Part shown: positions 20,714 to 30,543 of the stretch, piece after piece
How positions within the stretch are numbered: the stretch's first letter is position 1
Layout: the number at the start of each line of letters is the position of its first letter
Assembly: GCA_000511875.1 (NCBI GenBank)
Contig: AZIN01000004.1
Span: 186,001 to 250,000 of the forward strand
Length of the DNA stretch: 64,000 nucleotides
Origin: Gammaproteobacteria bacterium MOLA455
Lineage (GTDB): Bacteria; Pseudomonadota; Gammaproteobacteria; Pseudomonadales; Porticoccaceae
Direction of reading: 5' to 3'
Made by a program: the position numbers and the translations under genes
Notes under the pieces: generated by a model
Databases searched by the model: none
Seen by the model: only the letters and a program-made list of their open reading frames with translations
Told to the model about the DNA's origin: nothing

Positions 20714-21328
20714 ATGAGCGACTATCTCAGTATTCACCCGGAAAATCCCCAGCAGCGACTGATCGCTAAAGCGGCTGAGATGGTCCGCAAAGGCGGTGTT
20801 ATCGTCTATCCCACAGACTCCGTCTATGCCATTGGTTGCCATATTGGCGACAAACAGGCCATGGATCGCATTCGGAGCATCAGGCAGTTGGATAAAAATC
20901 ATAATTTCACTCTGATGTGCCGAGACCTGTCTGAACTGGCTAGCTATGCCCGTGTCGACAATAGCGCATTTCGCAGTCTCAAAGTGCATACCCCTGGGCC
21001 CTTCACCTTTATTCTGCCGGCCACCTCTGAAGTGCCGCGTCGGCTGATGCACCCAAAGCGTAAAACTATTGGTTTGCGCGTGCCGGACAGCCCCATAGTT
21101 CAGGCTCTTTTAGCCGAATTGGGAGAGCCGATGATGAGTGTCACCCTGATAATGCCCGGGGACGAATACCCACTCTCTGACCCCTATGATATTCGCGCCG
21201 CCCTCGAGGTTCATGTTGATGTGTTGATTGACGGCGGTCACTGTGGCCTTGAACCCACCACCGTTGTCGATATGACTGGCCCGGTGCCAGAAATCATTCG
21301 GCAGGGTATGGGCGATTTCTCCGCTTAA
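20714..21328 (+). CDS. yciO: YciO-like Sua5/YrdC-family protein
   Basis: A 204-residue protein of the YrdC/Sua5 superfamily, related to threonylcarbamoyl-AMP synthases but closest in length and gene context to YciO, whose role is not fully established. Motifs seen: GGVIVYPTDSVYAIG, HNFTLMCRDL, PGPFTFILPAT, KTIGLRVPDSP and a C-terminal TVVDMTG. The order yciO - scpA - scpB - rluB is common in gammaproteobacteria, supporting the identity. The gene usually upstream, trpH/yciV, is missing here and a signalling cluster stands in its place. Confidence 0.9.
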   Translation: MSDYLSIHPENPQQRLIAKAAEMVRKGGVIVYPTDSVYAIGCHIGDKQAMDRIRSIRQLDKNHNFTLMCRDLSELASYARVDNSAFRSLKVHTPGPFTFILPATSEVPRRLMHPKRKTIGLRVPDSPIVQALLAELGEPMMSVTLIMPGDEYPLSDPYDIRAALEVHVDVLIDGGHCGLEPTTVVDMTGPVPEIIRQGMGDFSA

Positions 21329-21399
21329 TGGATAATCATGATGGCCACAGCGGCCATTGCGGTTATAATTGCCGGCAAATAAATAATTGAGCCCCCACC

Positions 21400-22341
21400 T
21401 TGACCACAGAAACCACTTCTCTGCAGCAACAGTCCCCGGAAGACCACAGCAACAGTGCTGTTGAACTGGTGGCTGATGCTATGTCGAGTGAAGTGGGCGT
21501 TGTTGACCTTGCGACTGTGGATTCCGATTCTTCCGTAGAGGGCCAGCCGCTAAATCCGTCTCAGTCAGAAATGCCTTTCGCTGTGGTTCAGGGTAAAGAA
21601 CTGAACATCATGCCCAAGGACCTGTATATCCCGCCGGATGCTCTGGAAGTCTTTCTCGAAGCCTTTGAAGGGCCGCTGGATCTGCTGCTCTATTTAATTC
21701 GCCGCCAGAATCTCGATATTCTCGAGATCAATGTTGCTGAAATTACCCGTCAATACATGGGTTATATAGGCCTCATGGAATCCATTCAGTTGGAGTTGGC
21801 AGCAGAGTATTTGGTGATGGCGGCAATGCTGGCGGAGATCAAATCGCGCATGTTGCTACCCCGTCAGGTGATGGATGAAGATAGTGAAGAAGATCCTCGT
21901 GCTGAGCTGATTCGTCGTCTGCAGGAATACGAACGCTTTAAGAAAGCCGCCGATGATATAGATGAGATGCCTCGTTTGGGGCGCGATATTCATCAGGCCT
22001 CGGCCCATGCGCCAGAGCGCAACCAGGAAGTTAAGCACCCAGACGTGGATATGCGTGAACTATTAACTGCATTAGCTGAAGTACTGCGCCGTGCAGATAT
22101 GTTTGAAAATCACCAGGTGCAGATGGAAAAGCTCTCCACCAGAGAGCGTATGACCCATGTGCTGGAAGCGCTGCGCGGTGAGCAATTTGTGCCCTTCGTA
22201 AGTCTGTTTAAAAGTTCCGAGGGCAAACTCGGCGTAGTGGTGACCTTCTTGGCCATTATGGAATTGATAAAAGAGTCATTGGTTGAAATCGTCCAGAGCG
22301 AAACCTTTGGCCCCATACACGTTAAAGCTAGAACCTCATGA
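21400..22341 (+). CDS. scpA: Segregation and condensation protein A (ScpA)
   Basis: The kleisin subunit of the SMC-ScpAB condensin. Core begins near residue 79 with LEVFLEAFEGPLDLLLYLIRRQ, then DILEINVAEITRQYM and YLVMAAMLAEIKSRMLLPR, all typical. The 313-residue form has an acidic 78-residue N-terminal extension that depends on the TTG start at 21400; ATG codons at 21481 and 21610 could give shorter proteins. It overlaps scpB by four bases (ATGA). An smc gene is not in the window. Confidence 0.93.
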   Translation: MTTETTSLQQQSPEDHSNSAVELVADAMSSEVGVVDLATVDSDSSVEGQPLNPSQSEMPFAVVQGKELNIMPKDLYIPPDALEVFLEAFEGPLDLLLYLIRRQNLDILEINVAEITRQYMGYIGLMESIQLELAAEYLVMAAMLAEIKSRMLLPRQVMDEDSEEDPRAELIRRLQEYERFKKAADDIDEMPRLGRDIHQASAHAPERNQEVKHPDVDMRELLTALAEVLRRADMFENHQVQMEKLSTRERMTHVLEALRGEQFVPFVSLFKSSEGKLGVVVTFLAIMELIKESLVEIVQSETFGPIHVKARTS

Positions 22342-23144
22342 ATGCTGAACTGATTAAAAAAATTGTTGAAGGCGCGCTGTTAGCAGCGGGCAAGCCAATG
22401 GATATAGCGCGCATCGAAAGTCTCTTCGAAGATGACGAGCGTCCACCTCGAGACCAGATTAAAGCGGCACTTGAAGAAGTGGAAGCCGACTGTCGCGGCC
22501 GCGGTTTTGAATTAAAGCAGACCGCCAGTGGTTACCGTTTTCAAGTGCGTCAAGATCTTGCCGAATGGGTCAATCGTTTGTGGTCGGAAAAGCCTAAGCG
22601 CTACTCCAGAGCTATGCTCGAGACTATGGCGCTAATAGCCTATCGTCAGCCCCTGACTCGCGGTGACATCGAGCAGGTTAGAGGTGTTGCAGTGAGCTCC
22701 GACACCATTAGAACACTGCAGGAGCGCGACTGGGTTCGAGTGGTGGGTTTCCGCGATGTGCCGGGCAAACCTGCCTTATATGCGACGACCAAGAATTTTC
22801 TCGATTACTTTAATATTAAAAGTCTCGAGCAGCTGCCAGCCCTCAGTGAAATTAAAGACTTTGCCGAGCTCGATCCAGAGTTGGAACTGGCGCTCTCAGG
22901 CGATAAGCCAGAGCTAGCCGCGGTCAATGATGAAGAGCAGGGTGCAGACCTGGCCGACAGCGAAAACTTTAGTCTCGATCAAGAGGTTGATGGCCAGAAC
23001 GCGATTAATGATGCTTTTAATGAAAACACTAGCAATGAAAGCATCGATAACGACCTTGATACTAACGCCCTTAATAACAATTCAGTAGACGATAACCAAA
23101 GTCTAGACTTCGACGATCAGGTGAGCAGTTCAAACCATGAGTGA
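22338..23144 (+). CDS. scpB: Segregation and condensation protein B (ScpB)
   Basis: Dimeric winged-helix partner of ScpA. The two winged-helix modules are seen at about 1-85 and 90-170 (MLETMALIAYRQPLTRGDIEQVRGV). Residues about 180-268 form a low-complexity tail rich in Asp, Glu, Asn and Ser, probably disordered, longer than in E. coli-type neighbours. Starts in the ATGA overlap with scpA, and its end overlaps rluB by 8 bases, so the three are co-translated. Confidence 0.95.
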   Translation: MNAELIKKIVEGALLAAGKPMDIARIESLFEDDERPPRDQIKAALEEVEADCRGRGFELKQTASGYRFQVRQDLAEWVNRLWSEKPKRYSRAMLETMALIAYRQPLTRGDIEQVRGVAVSSDTIRTLQERDWVRVVGFRDVPGKPALYATTKNFLDYFNIKSLEQLPALSEIKDFAELDPELELALSGDKPELAAVNDEEQGADLADSENFSLDQEVDGQNAINDAFNENTSNESIDNDLDTNALNNNSVDDNQSLDFDDQVSSSNHE

Positions 23145-23973
23145 AAAATTACAGAAAGTATTGGCTACTGCAGGATTGGGTTCGCGCCGCGAACTTGAGA
23201 AGTGGATCTCTGCAGGCCGAGTTTCAGTCAATGGTTCAACAGCCAAGTTGGGTGATCGCGCTGTCCCTGAGGACCGCATTTTGGTCGACGGTCGATTGAT
23301 TAAAATTGTTACTGACGACAGCCCTCGCGTGCTGATGTACAGCAAGCCGGAAGGGGAAGTCTGTACCACCTCAGATCCCGATGGTCGTCCCACTGTATTT
23401 GATCGTTTGCCGCGCTTAGCTCGCGGTCGCTGGATCGCTATTGGCCGTCTTGATATCAACACCAGCGGTCTGCTCCTGTTTACCAACCACGGTGAGCTGG
23501 CCAACCGCCTTATGCACCCCTCCTATGAAGTACAGCGCGAGTATATGGCGCGTATTCACGGTGAAGTTGACGAAGCCATGATCAAGCGTTTGACTGAAGG
23601 CGTTGTGCTCGAAGATGGTGTCGCCAGCTTTAAGAGTGTTAAAGCTCAGCATGCTCGCAGTTCGGATGATGTGGGTGGACGCAATCGCTGGTTTAAAGTG
23701 ATTCTGGCTGAAGGCCGTACTCGTGAAGTGCGTCGTCTTTGGGAATCTCAGGAAGTGGAAGTTAATCGTCTCAAGCGTATTAGCTACGGCCCTATTGAAC
23801 TGCCGTCGATTGTGCGCCGTTCAGATTTTCTGGAGCTGGACCCTAAGCAGGTAGTATCCCTGTTTAAAGCGGTTGCCTTGCACCCGCCGAGATTCAGCGA
23901 AAGACATGTATTGAAAGATATGCGTGAGCGCAAAGAGCGAAAGTTGCGTGCCCGAGGTAATACCTGGAAGTAG
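23137..23973 (+). CDS. rluB: 23S rRNA pseudouridine synthase RluB
   Basis: Isomerises uridine to pseudouridine in 23S rRNA (U2605 in E. coli). An N-terminal S4 RNA-binding domain (about 1-60: LQKVLATAGLGSRRELEKWI) precedes the RsuA-type catalytic domain with GRLDINTSGLLLF, catalytic D106, and EGRTREVRRLWE. A basic C-terminal tail follows. Its stop codon lies inside a 22-base tandem repeat. Confidence 0.96.
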   Translation: MSEKLQKVLATAGLGSRRELEKWISAGRVSVNGSTAKLGDRAVPEDRILVDGRLIKIVTDDSPRVLMYSKPEGEVCTTSDPDGRPTVFDRLPRLARGRWIAIGRLDINTSGLLLFTNHGELANRLMHPSYEVQREYMARIHGEVDEAMIKRLTEGVVLEDGVASFKSVKAQHARSSDDVGGRNRWFKVILAEGRTREVRRLWESQEVEVNRLKRISYGPIELPSIVRRSDFLELDPKQVVSLFKAVALHPPRFSERHVLKDMRERKERKLRARGNTWK

Positions 23974-24024
23974 CCTGAGCTTCTAGTTAGAACAGCCTGA
24001 GCTTCTAGTTAGAACAGCCTAAGC
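23972..24024. repeat. 22-bp tandem direct repeat at rluB 3' end
   Basis: The unit beginning AGCCTGAGCTTC occurs twice perfectly (23972-23993 and 23994-24015) and a third, partial, unit follows (24016-24024). The repeat starts within the rluB stop codon and fills the gap to the convergent yciK gene. Confidence 0.95.
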
Positions 24025-24040
24025 GTCTTGCAAAGAAACC

Positions 24041-24808
24041 CTATCGATGCGGTTGCGCATCGATAGACTGGCCATTTACTGCCGCACTGTCGGCGCCGAG
24101 CATATACAGATAAGTTGGCATAATCTGCTCAGGACTGGTCACTGAAGCGGGGTTTTCCGCCGGGAAAGCCTGCATGCGCATACTGGTGCCAGTGGCGCCA
24201 GGATTGATCGCATTGACCCGCACCGAACCCAAACCCTCTAGCTCCGACGCCCAGACCTGAACCATCCCTTCCACGGCGAACTTCGATACCGCATAAGCTC
24301 CCCAAAATGAACGACCAACTCTTCCCACGCTGGATGTAGTGAACACAACCGAGGCGCTATCAGACTTTTCCAGCACAGGCATCAATGCCTGAGTCATTTG
24401 AAATGCAGCGGTGACATTCACCTGCATCACCTTATCCCAAACGTCAGTGCGATAGTTGCTCATGGGGGTGCGCTGGCCAAGAATGCCGGCGTTGTGCAGC
24501 AGCCCGTCTAGACGGCCAAATTGTTCATCCAGCTGATTGCAAAGCGTGTGGTAATCGTCGCTGCTGGCGCCTTCGAGATCTATTGGATAGATCACCGGCT
24601 CGGCGCCACCGTCGGCCACAATGCTGTCGTAGACCTGCTCTAACTTAGCCACTGTGCGGCCCGCCAAGATAACCGTGGCGCCGTGTTTTGCGCAATGTAA
24701 TGCAGCGCTTTTACCAATACCATCGCCGGCACCTGTGACCAAAATAACCCGATCTGCGAGTAAGGTTTGAGGGGCCTGATAGGCGGCGATTTCGGCATTG
24801 GATAGCAT
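24041..24808 (-). CDS. yciK: Short-chain dehydrogenase, YciK family
   Basis: An NAD(P)-dependent oxidoreductase of the SDR fold. TGAGDGIGKSAAL is the cofactor loop, NAGILG follows, and the YAVSKFAVEG catalytic Tyr/Lys pair is present. Substrate is unknown for the YciK group. I prefer ATG at 24808 (protein beginning MLSNAEIAAY) over the TTG 18 bases upstream because GAGAAGAGA lies suitably before it. The order ubiG - mupP - yciK is that found in Pseudomonas. Confidence 0.9.
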   Translation of the reverse strand: MLSNAEIAAYQAPQTLLADRVILVTGAGDGIGKSAALHCAKHGATVILAGRTVAKLEQVYDSIVADGGAEPVIYPIDLEGASSDDYHTLCNQLDEQFGRLDGLLHNAGILGQRTPMSNYRTDVWDKVMQVNVTAAFQMTQALMPVLEKSDSASVVFTTSSVGRVGRSFWGAYAVSKFAVEGMVQVWASELEGLGSVRVNAINPGATGTSMRMQAFPAENPASVTSPEQIMPTYLYMLGADSAAVNGQSIDAQPHR

Positions 24809-24856
24809 AGGGTTTTCTCTTCTCAAATCTGGATAGTGGTGTTTTTTGTGGCGGGT

Positions 24857-25519
24857 TTATCTGGCGAACAGCAGCGAGTGCAGTTGTTGAGACTGCTCGA
24901 CAATCCAGTCCGCCTGCCAGTCAGCAATGACTTGGTCGGCTTCAATATAACCCCAAGCAGCAGCAATATTGCGCGTGCCTGCAGCGCGACCAGCGTCTAT
25001 ATCTCGCACATGATCGCCGACATAGAGGCAGTCTTCTGGTGCCCTGGCAATTTCTTTACAGGCTAGCAAAATAGCCTCTGGGTGAGGTTTTGGCAGAGTC
25101 ACATGGTCAGGGCAGATAACGGTTGCTGCACCCTCCATTAAACCCAGTTGAACCAGCGCCGCTTCGGTATAGCGCCAAGGTTTATTGGTGACAATACCCC
25201 AGGGAATATTGCGCGCATGACATTCATCGAGGACCTCTTGCAGACCTTCATAGAGCGCCGTTTTTTCCGCTAGATTGGCAAAATAGAGCTCGAGAAATTC
25301 TTCTCGCAGGGGCTCAAATTGCTCGTGCCCCGGCTCAATATTAAAGCCACTTTGTATTAAACCCACCGACCCATTGGTGACGCTGGTACGAATTGCTGAG
25401 TCGGGCAGGGGCGCCCGGTTGTGCAGTACCAGCTGCTTATTCAGTGCAGTGACAAAGTCGGGCGCTGTATCTAACAATGTGCCATCCAGATCGAATAGCA
25501 GGGCCTTGAAATCGAGCAT
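24857..25519 (-). CDS. mupP: HAD phosphatase, probable N-acetylmuramic acid 6-phosphate phosphatase MupP
   Basis: A 220-residue HAD-superfamily phosphatase: motif I FDLDGTLLDT with the nucleophile Asp, motif II VTNK, motif III/IV KPHPE and YVGDHVRDIDAG. Phosphoglycolate phosphatase (Gph) is the closest general annotation, but its place between ubiG and yciK is that of MupP, which acts in peptidoglycan recycling in Pseudomonas. I infer MupP from context; sequence alone does not decide. Confidence 0.82.
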   Translation of the reverse strand: MLDFKALLFDLDGTLLDTAPDFVTALNKQLVLHNRAPLPDSAIRTSVTNGSVGLIQSGFNIEPGHEQFEPLREEFLELYFANLAEKTALYEGLQEVLDECHARNIPWGIVTNKPWRYTEAALVQLGLMEGAATVICPDHVTLPKPHPEAILLACKEIARAPEDCLYVGDHVRDIDAGRAAGTRNIAAAWGYIEADQVIADWQADWIVEQSQQLHSLLFAR

Positions 25520-25529
25520 AGAAAATCCG

Positions 25530-26261
25530 TTATGCGGGCTTGCGCGCGCAGATCATATAATTGACATCGACATCGGTTTCAGTGAGGCGATAGGTTTTTG
25601 TGATGGGGTTGTAAGTCAGTCCAGTCATCTGGTCCAGCTCTAAACCGGCTTCACGAATCCACTGGCCCAGTTCTGCCGGACGAATAAACTTAGCGTACTC
25701 ATGGGTGCCCTTGGGTAGCATGCGCAGAACATATTCGACGCCAATAATCGCCAGCAAGTAAGCCTTGGGATTGCGGTTGATGGTCGAGAAAAACAATGTG
25801 CCACCGGGCTTGGTCATTGCGGCACAGGCGCGCACTACTGAACTGGGATCTGGCACATGCTCAAGCATCTCCAAACAGGTCACCACATCGAACTCTTCGC
25901 CGTGGCTCTGGGCAAAATCTTCTGCCGTGGACTTTTGATAGTTCACGTCGACGCCAGACTCGAGTTTGTGCAGCTCTCCCACCGCCAGTGGTGCTTCACC
26001 CATATCTATACCGGTGACATGGGCGCCGCGCTGAGCCATGGCTTCGCAGAGAATGCCGCCACCGCAGCCAACGTCTAAGACCTTTTGCTCGGCCACCGGC
26101 GCCAGCTTGTCAATCCAGTTGGCGCGCAGGGGATTGATGTCGTGGAGTGGCTTGAACTCACTGTTGCGATCCCACCAGCGGCTCGCCAGCACTTCAAACT
26201 TAGCTACTTCGCTGGGGTCCACATTCATTGATGCGCTGTTGTCACTGTTGTTTGTTGGCAT
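25530..26261 (-). CDS. ubiG: Ubiquinone O-methyltransferase UbiG
   Basis: Performs both O-methylation steps of ubiquinone synthesis with S-adenosylmethionine. SAM motif I is [11 protein letters not shown], followed by [11 protein letters not shown] and [14 protein letters not shown], and the family segment [19 protein letters not shown] at the N-terminus. 243 residues is normal. It lies upstream of mupP by 10 bases. Confidence 0.97.
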   Translation of the reverse strand: MPTNNSDNSASMNVDPSEVAKFEVLASRWWDRNSEFKPLHDINPLRANWIDKLAPVAEQKVLDVGCGGGILCEAMAQRGAHVTGIDMGEAPLAVGELHKLESGVDVNYQKSTAEDFAQSHGEEFDVVTCLEMLEHVPDPSSVVRACAAMTKPGGTLFFSTINRNPKAYLLAIIGVEYVLRMLPKGTHEYAKFIRPAELGQWIREAGLELDQMTGLTYNPITKTYRLTETDVDVNYMICARKPA

Positions 26262-26318
26262 AGGGAGTGGTTACCTAGGGCTAGACGTTAATAGTTAGAC
26301 TTTTGGATAAAATTTTAG

Positions 26319-27641
26319 TTACCCGGGACTGATCTGGTTACGCCATGCATCGGCGCGGCGGATCAGATTCTCTTCATCGAGAGTCACTAAACTGCGCTCT
26401 CTAAGCAGTGCCTTGCCTGCTACCCAGCTGTGAGTCACCTGGCTGCCAGCATTGCTATAGACTAATTGAGATGCGGGATTATACAGCGGTTTTTGACTCA
26501 GAGAGCCGATTTCCACGGCAATTATATCGGCGCTCTTGCCCGTCTCGAGGCTGCCAATCTGATCATCCCAACCCAGCGCCTTGGCGCCATTAATAGTCGC
26601 CATGCGCAGTGCGGCGTGGGCATCCAGCACTGAAGCATCGCTAGCTACAGCCTTGGCCAGCAGCGCCGCAGTCTTTAATTCACCGAATAGATCCAGATCA
26701 TTATTGCTCGCCGCACCATCTGTGCCTATGGCCACGTTGATGCCAGCACTGATCAGCTTAGCCACGGGGCAGAAGCCGCTGGCGAGTTTTAAGTTGGATT
26801 CCGGGCAGTGCACCACATGACAGTTATTGTCTTGAATTAGGCCAATATCTTGGTCGTCAATTTGGGTCATATGAACCAGCTGGGTCTGGGGTAGTAGTAC
26901 ACCCAGATCATCGAGCCGCTGCAGCGGTCGGCAGCCATAGAGTTTGAGTGAATCGGCAACTTCCTGAGCGGTTTCATGGCAGTGAATATGCACCGGCATA
27001 TCCAGCTCATTGGCATAGGTAGCAATACGGCGCATAGTCTCGTCACCCACTGTATAGGGGGCGTGGGGCGCACAGGCAATCTTAATCAGGCCGTCGCCCT
27101 TATAGGTATCCCGCAGTTGCAGGCCCTTGTGAATATAGTCGTCTGGGTCTTTGCCGCCGGCGGTGGGGAAGTCGAACACAGTAAAGCCAATTTGACTGCG
27201 CATACCACTGCGTTGAACCTGCTCGGCCACGGTGTCGGCAAAAAAGTACATGTCGGCAAAGCAAGTGGTGCCTGTCTTGATCATCTCCGCCATCGCCAGA
27301 TTGGTGCCGTCGGCAACAAACTCAGCACTCAGTACACGGGCCTCCACTGGCCAGATGTGCTCTTCCAACCAGGGCTGCAGTGGCAGGTCATCGGCATAGC
27401 CACGGAGCAGGCTCATAGCCGCGTGACCATGGGCATTGACTAACCCAGGCATAAGGATATGGTCAGCTAAATCTACTACAGACAGGGCGTCAAATTTAGT
27501 CTGAGCCTCGGCTTGAGGGTAGATGCCGACGATCTTTTGTTGATCTATGGCCAGAGCACAGTTTTCAAACACCCGGTTCTCTGGAACCACCGGAATAATC
27601 CAGCGGCTATTGATAAGCAAATCGATTTTTATGGGCTGCAT
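26319..27641 (-). CDS. mtaD: 5-methylthioadenosine/S-adenosylhomocysteine deaminase
   Basis: An amidohydrolase that deaminates MTA and SAH in purine/methionine salvage. Metal ligands are visible: HGH (H71, H73), the HIHCHET segment, and GTDGAASNNDLDLFGE. 440 residues with a small beta-sandwich split between N- and C-termini is typical. It is followed leftward by ubiG, the arrangement found in Pseudomonas. The function within the TRZ/ATZ family rests on context and motif; a guanine or atrazine-type activity is less likely. Confidence 0.88.
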   Translation of the reverse strand: MQPIKIDLLINSRWIIPVVPENRVFENCALAIDQQKIVGIYPQAEAQTKFDALSVVDLADHILMPGLVNAHGHAAMSLLRGYADDLPLQPWLEEHIWPVEARVLSAEFVADGTNLAMAEMIKTGTTCFADMYFFADTVAEQVQRSGMRSQIGFTVFDFPTAGGKDPDDYIHKGLQLRDTYKGDGLIKIACAPHAPYTVGDETMRRIATYANELDMPVHIHCHETAQEVADSLKLYGCRPLQRLDDLGVLLPQTQLVHMTQIDDQDIGLIQDNNCHVVHCPESNLKLASGFCPVAKLISAGINVAIGTDGAASNNDLDLFGELKTAALLAKAVASDASVLDAHAALRMATINGAKALGWDDQIGSLETGKSADIIAVEIGSLSQKPLYNPASQLVYSNAGSQVTHSWVAGKALLRERSLVTLDEENLIRRADAWRNQISPG

Positions 27642-27872
27642 GAAGCCTCCTGAGCGAAGGTTCGGAGTATACCGACTTTTTACGGTGGGTTAAGCTTTGG
27701 CGTGAGTTTCAGGTCAATAAAAGCGAGCCACTATGGGGATATGTATGGTAGAATTCAGGCCTTTAAATAGGCTGCTTTTAGGGTCTACTGGCACGCATCA
27801 ATGACCGCTTTGAACGGGTTGGTAGCGGATCTAAAATAATAGCGATAAAACTTCAGGGCGCGACGGAAACTT

Positions 27873-30533
27873 ATGGGTGATTTAGCACAAGAAATTGTTC
27901 CGGTAAATATCGAAGACGAACTCAAGCAATCCTACTTGGCCTACGCTATGAGCGTAATTGTTGGCCGCGCACTGCCAGATGTGAGAGATGGCCTCAAGCC
28001 TGTGCATCGACGCGCACTCTTCGCCATGAGCGAGCTGGGCAACGACTGGAACAAAGCCTACAAGAAGTCCGCCCGTGTTGTCGGCGACGTGATTGGTAAG
28101 TATCACCCCCACGGAGACTCTGCTGTTTACGAGACTATCGTCCGTATGGCTCAGCCTTTCTCGCTGCGCTACATGCTAGTGGATGGTCAGGGTAACTTTG
28201 GTTCGGTCGATGGTGACTCCGCTGCTGCCATGCGTTACACCGAAATCCGTATGACCAAGATCGCCCATGCGCTGCTCGAAGATCTCGAGAAAGAGACCGT
28301 CGATTTCGTCCCCAACTATGATGAAACCGAACAGATTCCCCATGTTTTGCCGACTCGCATACCTAACCTGTTAGTGAATGGTTCCTCCGGTATTGCTGTG
28401 GGCATGGCAACCAATATTCCTCCGCACAACCTCACTGAGGTGGTCAAAGGTTGTCTGGCGATGATCGACAACCCAGAGATTACCGTCGATGAGTTGATGG
28501 AATATATCCCTGGCCCCGACTTCCCTACGGCTGCAATCATTAACGGCAGGGCGGGCATTATTCAAGCCTACCGCACTGGCCGTGGACGCATCTATGTGCG
28601 TGCCAAAGCCAATATCGAGGTCCATGAAAAGACCAAGCGCGAAACCATTATCATCACCGAAATTCCCTACCAGCTGAACAAGGCGCGCCTGATTGAGCGC
28701 ATCGCTGAGCTGGTTAAAGACAAGAAGCTTGAAGGTATCTCCGAACTCCGTGATGAGTCGGATAAAGATGGCCTGCGCGTCGTTATCGAAATTAAGCGCA
28801 CCGATGTCGGTGAAGTGGTACTTAACAACCTGTTTGCTCAGACTCAGCTGCAAAGTGTGTTTGGTATTAACATTGTGGCACTGGTCGATGGTCAACCAAA
28901 GATTCTCAACCTGCAGCAACTCATCCACCACTTTCTGCGTCATCGCCGCGAAGTGGTCACGCGTCGCACCATCTATCTGTTGAAGAAGGCCCGGGAACGC
29001 GCTCATACATTAGAAGGCTTTGCGATTGCCCTGGGCAATATCGATGAAATTATTGCACTGATCAAGCAGTCGCCCACGGCTACCGACGCCCGTGAAGCAT
29101 TGGTAGCTCGTGGTTGGAATCCTGGCTCAGTGGTACAGATGTTGGAACGTGCCGGCAGTCAAGCTACACGCCCGGAATGGCTGGAAGACCAGTACGGTCT
29201 GCGCGATGGCAAATACCACCTGTCTCCAGAGCAGGCCAAAGATATTCTTGAATTACGTCTGCACCGTTTAACCGGTATGGAACACGATAAAATCATCGCT
29301 GAATTTGCCGTCAAGCTTGAAGAGATTACTGAATACCAAGATATTCTCGGTGACCTGACTCGCCTGATGACTGTTATTCGTGAAGAGCTCGAAGCAGTGA
29401 TCGAAGAGTTTGGTGATGAGCGTCGTACCGAGATCATTGAATCGCTGCATGACCTTACTATTGAAGACCTGATTACTGAAGAAGATCGTGTTGTTACCAT
29501 TTCCAACGGCGGCTATGCCAAAACTCAGCCATTGAGTGATTATCAAGCGCAGCGTCGCGGCGGTATGGGCAAATCGGCAACAGCGGTAAAAGATGAAGAT
29601 TTTGTTGAACACCTTTTGGTCGCCAGCACCCACGCAACGATTCTGTGCTTTACCAACTTGGGCAAGGTTTATTGGCTCAAGGTGTATCAGATTCCCGTTG
29701 CCGGCCGCAATTCACGCGGACGTCCAGTGGTTAACCTGTTACCTCTGGATGAAGGTGAGCGCATTAGCTCGATTCTGCCAGTTGAAGAATACAGCGCCGA
29801 TAAGTTTGTGATTATGGCCACCGCCAACGGCACCGTGAAGAAAACCTCGCTGGAGCAGTACTCGCGCCCACGCAGTGTTGGTTTGCGCGCAGTAGATCTG
29901 GTTGAAGGCGATCACTTGGTCGGCACCGCAATTATTGATGATGACAGCGATGTCATGCTGCTCAGTTCTGAAGGTAAGGCTGTACGCTTTGCCAGCACCG
30001 ATGCCCGCTCTATGGGCCGAGTATCCAAAGGTGTGCGCGGTATGCGTCTACCGGAAGGCCATGAGGTTATCTCTATGGTCATACCTGAAGAGCAGGGCTT
30101 CCTGCTGACCGTTTGTGAAAATGGTTATGGCAAGCGCACCAAGGTTGACGAGTTCCCCACTAAGGGCCGCGGCGGCAAAGGGATGATTGCGATTCAGGCC
30201 AGCGAGCGCAACGGACCTTTGGTTGGGGCTACGCAGCTCTTTTCAGGCGACGAAATTATGCTGATCTCAGATCAGGGCACCATGGTCCGAACTCGCGGTG
30301 ACGAGGTCTCGGTTGTGGGTCGTAATACTCAGGGCGTGCGCATTATTCGTTTGAAGGACACTGAAAATCTGGTCAGGTTGGCACGTATTGCTGAGCCGGA
30401 GGAAGAGGAATTTGTGGTTGAAGAAGGTGCCCTTGATAACAATGCCGCTCTTAATGACAATGCTGGTGACGGCTCTTCATCCGCTGATGGCTCTTCCGAC
30501 GATACGTCTGACGACAGCCCCGCTGACGAGTAA
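27873..30533 (+). CDS. gyrA: DNA gyrase subunit A
   Basis: Catalytic subunit of the type II topoisomerase that introduces negative supercoils. DNA-cleaving Tyr is Y122 in [10 protein letters not shown]. The quinolone-resistance region reads [19 protein letters not shown] with Ser at 83 and Glu at 87, so the susceptible Ser is present. The C-terminal beta-pinwheel carries a GyrA-box-like QRRGGMGK. The last ~45 residues are an acidic Ser/Asp-rich tail. It begins 231 bases from the divergent deaminase gene. Confidence 0.98.
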   Translation: MGDLAQEIVPVNIEDELKQSYLAYAMSVIVGRALPDVRDGLKPVHRRALFAMSELGNDWNKAYKKSARVVGDVIGKYHPHGDSAVYETIVRMAQPFSLRYMLVDGQGNFGSVDGDSAAAMRYTEIRMTKIAHALLEDLEKETVDFVPNYDETEQIPHVLPTRIPNLLVNGSSGIAVGMATNIPPHNLTEVVKGCLAMIDNPEITVDELMEYIPGPDFPTAAIINGRAGIIQAYRTGRGRIYVRAKANIEVHEKTKRETIIITEIPYQLNKARLIERIAELVKDKKLEGISELRDESDKDGLRVVIEIKRTDVGEVVLNNLFAQTQLQSVFGINIVALVDGQPKILNLQQLIHHFLRHRREVVTRRTIYLLKKARERAHTLEGFAIALGNIDEIIALIKQSPTATDAREALVARGWNPGSVVQMLERAGSQATRPEWLEDQYGLRDGKYHLSPEQAKDILELRLHRLTGMEHDKIIAEFAVKLEEITEYQDILGDLTRLMTVIREELEAVIEEFGDERRTEIIESLHDLTIEDLITEEDRVVTISNGGYAKTQPLSDYQAQRRGGMGKSATAVKDEDFVEHLLVASTHATILCFTNLGKVYWLKVYQIPVAGRNSRGRPVVNLLPLDEGERISSILPVEEYSADKFVIMATANGTVKKTSLEQYSRPRSVGLRAVDLVEGDHLVGTAIIDDDSDVMLLSSEGKAVRFASTDARSMGRVSKGVRGMRLPEGHEVISMVIPEEQGFLLTVCENGYGKRTKVDEFPTKGRGGKGMIAIQASERNGPLVGATQLFSGDEIMLISDQGTMVRTRGDEVSVVGRNTQGVRIIRLKDTENLVRLARIAEPEEEEFVVEEGALDNNAALNDNAGDGSSSADGSSDDTSDDSPADE

Positions 30534-30543
30534 GGTTTAAGTA

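Noticed and set aside
28371-29006. 211-codon frame antisense to gyrA
   Set aside because: Long only because of codon use in gyrA; no family resemblance.
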